DNA of 64,000 nt, from contig CM056741.1 of the NCBI GenBank assembly GCA_029851415.1, positions 85,822,282-85,886,281 on the forward strand, written 5' to 3'. Each line of letters opens with the position of its first letter. Position 1 is the stretch's first letter. Positions 53,501 to 64,000 of the stretch are shown one piece after another. A program made the position numbers and the translations under genes. Source of the stretch: Eretmocerus hayati. Its lineage: Eukaryota; Arthropoda; Insecta; Hymenoptera; Aphelinidae. The notes beneath the pieces are model-generated. The model did no database searches. It was not told where the DNA came from and saw only the letters and a program-made list of their open reading frames with translations.

Positions 53501-56500
53501 TATCGAGGCCTCTGGATCCTATCTGCCCCGATCGATTCCAGTACTGTTCCTCAGTATCGCGAACGTCGAGATCTCGATCCGCTTCAATCGATCTCAATAC
53601 TGACTTCCACCGTTGCAGACCTCATATCATATTCACCTGGATCGAATTGGAGGCTGAGTATCAGTAGTGAGGACTTGGAATCCTATCTGCCTCAATCGAT
53701 TCCAGTACCCTTCTTCAGTATTGCGAACGTCGAGTTCTCGATCCGCTTCAATGGATCTCAATACTGATTCTCAGCAATGCAGACCTCATATGATATTTAC
53801 CACAATCGAATTCAATGCTGGATATCAGTATTGAGAACTTGGAATCCTATTTGCCCCAATCGATTCCAGTACTGTTTCCTAGTATCGGGAACATCGAGAT
53901 CTCAATCAGCTTCATTCGATTCCAATGATGATTATCAGCTCTGCAGACCCTATATCCTATCAACCTGGATTGAAATTAATGCGGAACTTGAGTATCGAGG
54001 CCTCTGGATCCTATCTGCCCCAATCGATTCCAGTACTGTTCCTCAGTATTGCGAACATCGGGATCTCAGTCTGCCTCAGTCGATCTCAATACTGATTCTC
54101 AGCATCGGAATCCTTATTTCCTTTTCACCCGAATGGAATTGAATGCTAGATATCAGTATTGAGGACTTGCAATCCTATTTGCAATCAATTCCAGTACTAT
54201 TGTCTAGTATTGGGAACATCGAGATCTCAATCAGCTCCATTCGATTCCAATACTGATTATCAGCATTGCAGACCTCACATCCTATCAACCTGAGTTGAAA
54301 TGAATGCTAAATATGAGTATCGAGGCCTCTGGATCCTATCTGCACCAATCGATTTCAGTACTGTTCCTCAGTATCGCGAACGTCGAGATCTCAATCCGCA
54401 TCGATCGATCTCAATACTGATTTTCAGCATCGGAATTCTTATATCCTATCCACGTGAATCTAATTAAATGCTGAATATCAGTATTGAGAACTTCAAGTCC
54501 TATTTGTCCGAATCGATTTCAGTACTGTTCCTCGGTATTGGGAATATCGAGATCTTGGTATCCTTCAATCGATCTCAATACTGATTCTCAGCATCGGAAT
54601 CCTCATATCCTTTTCACCCGAATCAAATTGAATGCTAGATATCAGTATTGAGGACTTGCAATCCTATTCGCAATCGATTCCAGTACTGTTCTCTAGTATT
54701 GGGAACATCGAGATCTCAATCCATTCCAATCGATCTTAATACTGAATTTCACCGTTGCAGACCTCATATCATATTCACCTGGATCGAATTGGAGGCTGAG
54801 TATCAGTATTGAGGAGTTGGAATCCTATCTGCCTCAATCGATTCCAGTACCCTTCCTCAGTATTGCGGAGGCGGAGATCTCAATCCGCTCCAATCGAACT
54901 CAATTCTGATTTTCAGCATTGCAGACCTCATATGATATCTACCACGATCGAATTCAATGCTGAATATCGGTATTGAGAATTTATAATCCTATCTGCCTCA
55001 ATCGATTCCAGATTCATTCCTCAGTATTGCGAACGTCGAGATCTCAATCCGCTTCAATCGATCTCAATACTGACTTCCACCGTTGCAGACCTCATATCAT
55101 ATTGACCTGGGTCGAATTGGAGGCTGAGTATCAGTAGTGAGGACTTGGAATCCTATCTGCCTCAATCGATTCCAGAACCCTTCCTCAGTATTGCGAACGT
55201 CGAGATCTCAATCCGCTTCAATCGATGTTAATACTGAATTTCACCACTGCAGACCTCATATCATATTCACCTGAATCAGATTGAATGCTGGATATCTGTA
55301 TTGGAGGACCTGGAATCCTATCTGCCCCAATCGATTCCAGTACTGTTCCTCAGTATGGCGAACATCGAGATCTTAGTCTCCTTCAATCGATCTCAATACT
55401 GATTCTCAGCATCCGAATCCTTATATCCTTTTCACCCGAATCAAATTGAATGCTAGATATCAGTATTAAGGACTTGCAATCCTATTTGCAATCGATTCCA
55501 GTACTGTTTTCTAGTATTGGGAACATCGAGATCTCAATCAGCTCCATTCGATTCCAATACTGATTATCAGCATTGCAGACCTCATATCCTATCAACCTGA
55601 GTTGAAATGAATGCTGAATATGAGTATCGAGGCCTCTGGATCCTATCTGCCCCGATCGATTTCAGTACTGTTCCTCAGTATCGCGAACGTCGAGATCTCG
55701 ATCCGCTTCAATCGTTCTCAATACTGACTTCCACCGTTGCAGACCTCATATCATATTCACCTGGATCGAATTGGAGGCTGAGTATCAGTAGTGAGGACTT
55801 GGAATCCTATCTGCCTCAATCGATTCCAGTACCCTTCTTCAGTATTGCGAACGTCGAGATCTCGATCCGCTTCAATGGATCTCAATACTGATTTTCAGCA
55901 ATGCAGACCTTATATGATATTTACCACAATCGAATTCAATGCTGGATATCAGTATTGAGAACTTGGAATCCTATTTGCCCCAATCGATTCCAGTACTGTT
56001 TCCTAGTATCGGGAACATCGAGATCTCAATCAGCTTCATTCGATTCCAATGATGATTATCAGCTCTGCAGACCTCAATCCTATCAACCTGAAATGAAATG
56101 GATGCTGAGTATGAGTATTGAGGCCTCTGGATCCTATCTGCCCGAATCGATGAAAGTACTGTTCCTCAGTAATGCGAACGTCGAGATCTCAATCCGCTTC
56201 AATCGATCTCAATACTGAATTTCACCGTTGCAGACCTCAAATCATATTCACCTGGATCGAATTGGAGGCTGAGTATCAGTATCGAGGACATAGAATCCTA
56301 TCTGCCTCAATCGATTCCAGAACCCTTCCTCAGTATTGCGAACGTCAAGATCTCAATCCGCTTCAATCGATCCCAATACTGAATTCCACCACTGCAGATC
56401 TCATATCATATTCAACTGAATCAGATTGAATGCTGAATATCTGTAGTGGAGGACTTGGAATCCTGTCTGCCCCAATCGATTTCAGTACTGTTCCTCAGTA

Positions 56501-59500
56501 TTGGGAACATCGAGATCTTAGTATCCTTCAATCGATTTCAATACTGATTCTCAGCATCGGAATCCTTATATCCTTTTCACCCGAATGGAATTGAATGCTA
56601 GATATCAGTATTGAGGACTTGCAATCCTATTTGCAATCAATTCCAGTACTGTTGTCTAGTATTGGGAACATCGAGATCTCAATCAGCTCCATTCGATTCC
56701 AATACTGATTATCAGCATTGCAGACCTCATATCCTATCAACCTGAGTTGAAATGAATGCTAAATATGAGTATCGAGGCCTCTGGATCCTATCTGCCCCAA
56801 TCGATTTCAGTATTGTTCCTCAGTATCGCGAACGTCGAGATCTCAATCCGCATCGATCGATCTCAATACTGATTTTCAGCATCGGAATTCTTATATCCTA
56901 TCCACGTGAATCTAATTGAATGCTGAATATCAGTATTGAGAACTTCAAGTCCTATTTGTCCGAATCGATTTCAGTACTGTTCCTCGGTATTGGGAATATC
57001 GAGATCTTGGTATCCTTCAATCGATCTCAATACTGATTCTCAGCATCGGAATCCTCATATCCTTTTCACCCGAATCAAATTGAATGCTAGATATCAGTAT
57101 TGAGGACTTGCAATCCTATTCGCAATCGATTCCAGTACTGTTTTCTAGTATTGGGAACATCGAGATCTCAATCCATTCCAATCGATCTTAATACTGAATT
57201 TCACCGTTGCAGACCTCATATCATATTCACCTGGATCGAATTGGAGGCTGAGTATCAGTATTGAAGAGTTGGAATCCTATCTGCCTCAATCGATTCCAGT
57301 ACCCTTCCTCAGTATTGCGGAGGCGGAGATCTCAATCCGCTCCAATCGAACTCAATTCTGATTTTCAGCATTGCAGACCTTATATGATATTTACCACGAT
57401 CGAATTCAATGCTGAATATCGGTATTGAGAATTTATAATCCTATCTGCCTCAATCGATTCCAGATTCATTCCTCAGTATTGCGAACGTCGAGATCTCCAT
57501 GGCTTCAATCGATCTCAATACTGACTTCCACCGTTGCAGACCTCATATCATATTGACCTGGGTCGAATTGGAGGCTGAGTATCAGTAGTGAGGACTTGGA
57601 ATCCTATCTGCCTCAATCGATTCCAGAACCCTTCCTCAGTATTGCGAACGTCGAGATCTCAATCCGCTTCAATCGATGTTAATACTGAATTTCACCACTG
57701 CAGACCTCATATCATATTCACCTGAATCAGATTGAATGCTGGATATCTGTATTGGAGGACCTGGAATCCTATCTGCCCCAATCCATTCCAGTACTGTTCC
57801 TCAGTATTGCGAACATCGAGATCTTAGTCTCCTTCAATCGATCTCAATACTGATTCTCAGCATCCGAATCCTTATATCCTTTTCACCCGAATCAAATTGA
57901 ATGCTAGATATCAGTATTGAGGACTTGCAATCCCATTTGCAATCGATTCCAGTACTGTTTCCTAGTATTGGGAACATCGAGATCTCAATCAGCTCCATTC
58001 GATTCCAATACTGATTATCAGCATTGCAGACCTCATATCATTAACCTGAGTTGAAATGAATGCTGAATATAAGTATCGAGGCCTCTGGATCCTATCTGCC
58101 CCAATCGATTTCAGTACTGTTCCTCAGTATCGCGAACGTCGAGATCTCAAACCGCTTCAATCGATCTCAAGACTGAATTTCACCACTGCAGACCTCATCT
58201 CATAACCACCTGAATCGAACTGGAGGCTGAGTATCAGTATCGAGGACTTAGAATCCTATCTGCCTCAAGCGATTCCAGAACCCTTCCTCAGTATTGCGAA
58301 CATCGGGATCTCAGTCTGCGTCAACCGATCTCGATACTGATTTTCAGCATCGGAATTCTTATATCCTATCCACCTGAATCGAATTGAATGCTGGATATGA
58401 GTATTGAGAACTTCGAGTCCTATTTGTCCGAATCGATTTTAGTCCTTTTCCTCAGTATTGCGAACATCGAGATCTTAGTCTCCTTCAATCGATCTCAATA
58501 CTGATTCTCAGCATCCGAATCCTTATATCCTTTTCACCCGAATCAAATTGAATGCTAGATATCAGTATTGAGGACTTGCAATCCCATTTGCAATCGATTC
58601 CAGTACTGTTCTCTAGTATTGGGAACATCGAGATCTCAATCAGCTCCATTCGATTCCAATACTGATTATCAGCATTGCTGACCTCATATCCTATCAACCT
58701 GAGTTGAAATGAATGCTAAATATGAGTATCGAGGCCTCTGGATCCTATCTGCCCCGATCGATTTCAGTACTGTTCCTCAGTATCGCGAACGTCGAGATTT
58801 CGATCCGCTTCAATCGATCTCAATACTGACTTCCACCGTTGCAGACCTCATATCCTATTCACCTGGATCGAATTGGAGGCTGAGTATCAGTAGTGAGGAC
58901 TTGGAATCCTATCTGCCTCAATCGATTCCAGTACCCTTCTTCAGTATTGCGAACGTCAAGATCTCGATCCGCTTCAATGGATCTCAATACTGATTTTCAG
59001 CAATGCAGACCTTATATGATATTTACCACAATCGAATTCAATGCTGGATATCAGTATTGAGAACTTGGAATCCTATTTGCCCCAATCGATTCCAGTACTG
59101 TTTCCTAGTATCGGGAACATCGAGATCTCAATCAGCTTCATTCGATTCCAATGATGATTATCAGCTCTGCAGACCTCAATCCTATCAACCTGAGTTGAAA
59201 TGGATGCTGAGTATGAGTATTGAGGCCTCTGGATCCTATCTGCCCGAATCGATGACAGTACTGTTCCTCAGTAATGCGAACGTCGAGATCTCAATCCGCT
59301 TCAATCGATCTCAATACTGAATTTCACCGTTGCAGACCTCAAATCATATTCACCTGGATCGAATTGGAGGCTGAGTATCAGTATCGAGGACATAGAATCT
59401 CATCTGCCTCAATCGATTCCAGAACCCTTCCTCAGTATTGCGAACGTCGAGATCTCAATCCGCTTCAATCGATCCCAATACTGAATTCCACCACTGCAGA

Positions 59501-62500
59501 TCTCATATCATATTCAACTGAATTAGATTGAATGCTGAATATCTGTAGTGGAGGACTTGGAATCCTGTCTGCCTCAATCGATTTCAGTACTGTTCCTCAG
59601 TATTGGGAACATCGAGATCTTAGTATCCTTCAATCGATTTCAATACTGATTCTCAGCATCGGAATCCTTATATCCTTTTCACCCGAATGGAATTGAATGC
59701 TAGATATCAGTATTGAGGACTTGCAATCCTATTTGCAATCAATTCCAGTACTGTTGTCTAGTATTGGGAACATCGAGATCTCAATCAGCTCCATTCGATT
59801 CCAATACTGATTATCAGCATTGCAGACCTCAAATCCTATCAACCTGAGTTGAAATGAATGCTAAATATGAGTATCGAGGCCTCTGGATCCTATCTGCCCC
59901 AATCGATTTCAGTACTGTTCCTAAGTATCGCGAACAACGAGATCTCAATCCGCATCGATCGATCTCAATACTGACTTTCAGCATCGGAATTCTTATATCC
60001 TATCCACGTGAATCTAATTGAATGCTGAATATCAGTATTGAGAACTTCGAGTCCTATTTGTCCGAATCGAATTCAGTACTGTTCCTCAGTATTGGGAACA
60101 TCGAGATCTTAGTATCCTTCAATCGATCTCAATACTGACTCTCAGCATCGGAGCCCTTATATCCTCTTCACCCGAATCAAATTGAATGCTAGATATCAGT
60201 ATTGAGGACTTGCAATCCTATTCGCAATCGATTCCAGTACTGTTTTCTAGTATTGAAACATCGAGATCTCAATCAGCTCCATTCGATTCCAATACTGATT
60301 ATCAGCATTGCAGACCTCATACCCTATCAACCTGAGTTGGAAAGAATGCTAAATATGAGTATCGAGGCCTCTGGATCCTATCTGCCCCAATTGATTTCAG
60401 TACTGTTCCTCAGTATCGCGAACGTCGAGATCTCAATCCGCATCGATCGATCTCAATACTGATTTTCAGCATCGGAATTCTTATATCCTATCCACGTGAA
60501 TCTAATTGAATGCTGAATATCAGAATTGAGAACTTCGAGTCCTATTTGTCCGAATCGATTTCAGTACTGTTCCTCAGTATCGCGAACGTCGAGATCTCAA
60601 TCCGCATCAATCGATCTCATTACTGATTTTCAGCATCGGAATTCTTATATCCTATCCACCTGAATCGAATTGAATGCTGGATATCAGTATTGAGAACTTC
60701 GAGTCCTATTTGTCCGAATCGATTTCAGTCCTGTTCCTCAGTATTGCGAACATCGAGATCTTAGTCTCCTTCAATCGATCTCAATACTGATTCTCAGCAT
60801 CCGAATCCTTATATCCTTTTCACCCGAATCAAATTGAATGCTAGATATCAGTATTGAGGACTTGCAATCCCATTTGCAATCGATTCCAGTACTGTTTCCT
60901 AGTATTGGGAACATCGAGATCTCAATCAGCTCCATTCGATTCCAATACTGATTATCAGCATTACAGACCTCATATCCTATGAACCTGAGTTAAAATGAAT
61001 GCTGAATATAAGTATCGAGGCCTCTGGATCCTATCTGCCCCAATCGATTTCAGTACTGTTCCTCAGTATCGCGAACGTCGAGATCTCAATCCGCTTCAAT
61101 CGATCTCAAGACTGAATTTCACCACTGCAGACCTCATCTCATAACCACCTGAATCGAATCGGAGGCTGAGTATCAGTATCGAGGACTTAGAATCCTATCT
61201 ACCTCAAGCGATTCCAGAACCCTTCCTCAGTATTGCGAACATCGGGATCTCAGTCTGCGTCAATCGATCTCAATACTGATTTTCAGCATCGGAATTCTTA
61301 TATCCTATCCACCTGAATCGAATTGAATGCTGGATATGAGTATTGAGAACTTCGAGTCCTATTTGTCCGAATCGATTTCAGTCCTGTTCCTCAGTATTGC
61401 GAACATCGAGATCTTAGTCTCCTTCAATCGATCTCAATACTGATTCTCAGCATCCGAATCCTTATATCCTTTTCACCCGAATCAAATTGAATGCTAGATA
61501 TCAGTATTGAGGACTTGCAATCCCATTTGCAATCGATTCCAGTACTGTTTCCTAGTATTGGGAACATCGAGATCTCAATCAGCTTCATTCGATTCCAATA
61601 ATGATTATCAGCACTGCAGACCTCATATCCTATCAACCAGGATCGAAATGGATGCTGAATATGAGTATCGAGGCCTCTGGATCCTATCTGCTCGAACCGA
61701 TTTCAGTACTGTTCCTCAGTATTGCGAACGTCGAGATCGCAATCCGCTTCAATCGATCTCAATACTGAATTTCACCACTGCAGACCTCATCTCATAACCA
61801 CCTGAATCGAATTGGAGGCTGAGTATCAGTATCGAGGACTTTGAATCCTATCTGCCTCAATCGATTCCAGAACCCTTCCTCAGTATTGCGAACGTCGAGA
61901 TCTCAATCCGCTTCAATCGATCTCAATACTGAATTTCACCACTGCAGACCTCATATCATATTCACCTGAATCAGATTGAATGCTGAATATCTCTTTTGGA
62001 GGACTCGGAATCCTATCTGCCTCATTCGATTCCAGTACCCTTCCTCAGTATTGTGGACGCGGAGATCTCAATCCGCTCCAATCGATCTCAATTCTGATTT
62101 TCAGCATTGCAGACCTTATATGATATCTACAACAATCGAATTCCATGCTGAATATCAGTATTGAGAACTTGGAATCCTATCCGCCGAAATCGATTCCAGT
62201 ACTGTTATTCAGTATTGGAAACATCGAGATCCCGATCATCTTCAATCGATTCAATACTGCTTTTCAGCATTGTAGACCTTATATGGTATTCACTCAAATC
62301 GAATTGATTGCTAGATATCAAAATTGAGAACCTGCAATCCTATTTGCCCCAATCGATTCCAGTACTGTTTCCTAGTATTGGGGACATCGAGATCTCAAAC
62401 AGCTTCACTCGATTCCAATAATGATTATCAGCTCTGCAGACCTCATATCCTCTCAACCTGGATCGGAATGAATGCTGAATATGAGTATCGAGGCCTCTGG

Positions 62501-63785
62501 ATCTTATCTGCTCGAATCGATTCCAGTTTTGTTCCTCAGTATTGCGCACGTCGAGATCTCAATCCGCTTCAATCGATCTCAATACTGAATTTCACCACTG
62601 CAGACCTCATCTCATAACCACCTGAATCGAATTGGAGGCTGAGTATCAGTATCGAGGACTTTGAATCCTATCTGCCTCAATCGATTCCAGAACCCTTCCT
62701 CAGTATTGCGAACGTCGAGATCTCAATCCGCTTCAATCGATCTCAATACTGAATTTCACCACTGCAGACCTCATATCATATTCACCTGAATCAGATTGAA
62801 TGCTGAATATCTGTAGTGGAGGACTTGGAATCCTATCTGGCCCAATCGATTTCAGTACTGTTCCTCAGTATTGGGAACATCGAGATCTTAGTATCCTTCA
62901 ATCGATTTCAATACTGATTCTCAGCATCGGAATCCTGCTATCCTTTTCACCCGAATGGAATTGAATGCTAGATATCAGTATTGAGGACTTGCAATCCTAT
63001 TTCCAATCAATTCCAGTACTGTTCTCTAGTATTGGGAACATCGAGATCTCAATCAGCTCCATTCGATTCCAATACTGACTATCAGCATTGCAGACCTCAT
63101 ATCCTATCAACCTGAGTTGGAAAGAATGCTAAATATGAGTATTGAGGCCTCTGGATCCTATCTGCCCCAATCGATTTCAGTACTGTTCCTCAGTATCGCG
63201 AACGTCGAGATCTCAATCCGCATCAATCGATCTCATTACTGATTTCCAGCATCGGGATTCTTATATCTTATCCACCCGAATCTAATTGAATGCCGAATAT
63301 CAGTATTGAGAACTTCGAGTCCTAATTGCCCGAATCGATTTCAGTAGTGTTCCTCAGTATTGGGAACATCGAGATCTTAGTATCCTTTAATCGATCTCAA
63401 TATTGATTCTCAGCATCGGAATCCTCATATCCTTTTCACCCAAATCAAATTGAATGCTAGATATCAGTATTGAGGACTTGCAATCCTATTTGCAATCGAT
63501 TCCAGTACTGTTTCCTAGTACTGGAAACATCGAGATCTCATTCAGCTCCATTTGATTCCAATAATGATTATCAGCTCTGCAGACCTCATATCCTAGCAAC
63601 CTGAGTTGAAATGAATGCTGAATATGAGTATTGAGGCCTCTGGATCCTATCTGCCCGAATCGATTACAGTACTGTTCCTCAGTATTGCGAACGTGGAGAT
63701 CTCAGTCCGCTTCAATCGATCTCAATACTGAATTTCACCGTTGCAGACTTCAAATCATATTCACCTGGAACGAATTGGAGGCTGA
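50508..63785 (+). repeat. Block C' (second copy of C)
   Basis: It is a near-identical copy of 29,101-42,378 at exactly 21,407 bp. It includes the rare CTCCATGGCTTC variant, the internal 2,452 bp direct repeat and the single copy of the unit that is amplified at 7.2-13.9 kb. It contains no gene. Confidence 0.87.
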
Positions 63786-64000
63786 GTATCAGTATTGAGG
63801 ACTTGGAATCCTATCTGCCTCAATCGATTCCAGTACCCTTCCTCAGTATTGCGGACGTTGAGATCTCGATCCGCTCCGATCGATCTCAATTCTGATCTTC
63901 AGCATTGCACACCTTTTATGATATTTACCACAATTGAATCCAATGCTGAATATCAGTATCGAGGACTTGGAATCATATCCGCCCGAATCAATTCCAGTAC
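63786..64000 (+). repeat. Block d', cut by the window end
   Basis: The last 215 bp match 42,379-42,593, so the 21.4 kb period continues past the edge of the window. The next sequence is predicted to follow block d and then B. Confidence 0.7.

Larger units (their letters stand above)
1..64000. repeat. Satellite DNA array, ~161-164 bp monomers, spans whole window
   Basis: The same sequence recurs about every 163 bp from the first to the last base, always in the same orientation. Landmarks that recur in nearly every monomer are AATCGATTCCAGTACTG, TCAGTATTG, a GAGATCT (BglII) core and ATCCTATCTGCC. Other frequent landmarks, limited to some monomer classes, are CTGCAGACCTCATATC and AGGCCTCTGGATCC. 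No stretch longer than a few bases falls outside this pattern, so there is no inserted transposon or unique spacer. Adjacent monomers are clearly diverged, while monomers one multimer or one block away are nearly identical, which defines higher-order repeat organisation. Composite GC is about 41%, with C exceeding G on the + strand. Such arrays are typical of eukaryotic centromeres or heterochromatin; that location is inferred. I do not recognise the family. Confidence 0.97.

Noticed and set aside
1..64000. CRISPR array
   Set aside because: There are short repeats, but the sequences between them are diverged versions of the same monomer, not unique spacers, and no leader or cas gene is present.
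1..64000. CENP-B box (TTCG-4N-A-2N-CGGG pattern)
   Set aside because: The CCCG-containing contexts I inspected (CACCCGAATC, GCCCGAATCG) do not have CGAA at the required distance. This was read by eye; a motif scan would settle it.
1..64000. Inserted transposon, terminal repeats or single-copy island
   Set aside because: The satellite landmarks continue at regular spacing throughout and no interval lacks them.
1..64000. Assignment to a known satellite family or species
   Set aside because: The monomer length resembles several plant and animal centromeric satellites, but the sequence matches none that I can recall. A database search would be needed and was not possible.

Overview
The window is one uninterrupted array of tandem satellite DNA. 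I find no gene, RNA gene, transposon, CRISPR array or single-copy sequence on either strand. The basic unit is a head-to-tail monomer of about 164 bp, with a 161 bp class and a few 160-165 bp variants. All monomers I checked point the same way. That gives roughly 390 monomers in 64 kb. An array like this suggests a eukaryotic chromosome, most likely a centromeric, pericentromeric or other heterochromatic block. I do not recognise the satellite family and cannot name the organism. Base composition is about 41% GC, with more C than G on the + strand, and CpG is close to its expected frequency.

The array is built on several nested scales. (1) Each 164 bp monomer is itself three diverged subunits of 56, 54 and 54 bp. 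They share AATCGA at the start, an A-R-T-R-CTG box and a TCAGYATTG box, and each holds an imperfect short dyad. (2) Monomers combine into multimers, most often a 489 bp trimer (161+164+164) and a roughly 653 bp tetramer. (3) Multimers combine into blocks of several kb that recur along the window. (4) The largest period is about 21.4 kb, with more than 16 kb of a second, nearly identical copy visible before the window ends.

Layout, using my own block names. 1-8090 is a rearranged copy of the second half of block C. 7187-13384 is a local amplification of 489 bp and 654 bp units that occur once in the homologous copies; its first unit and a half overlaps the shared sequence. 13385-18970 is block A and 18971-23680 is block B. 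23681-29100 is A', which is A again with one monomer missing. 29101-42378 is block C, 42379-43147 a short block d, and 43148-47689 is B'. 47690-50507 is A'', lacking about 2.77 kb of the A sequence. 50508-63785 is C', and 63786-64000 is the start of a second d.

The differences between block copies are mostly whole-monomer or whole-multimer gains and losses plus very few base changes. This is the pattern expected from recent unequal exchange, replication slippage or amplification. Short open frames of 60-154 codons recur on both strands, but they follow from the repeat and are not annotated as genes. Block boundaries are read by eye and should be taken as accurate to about one monomer unless a shift is stated exactly.
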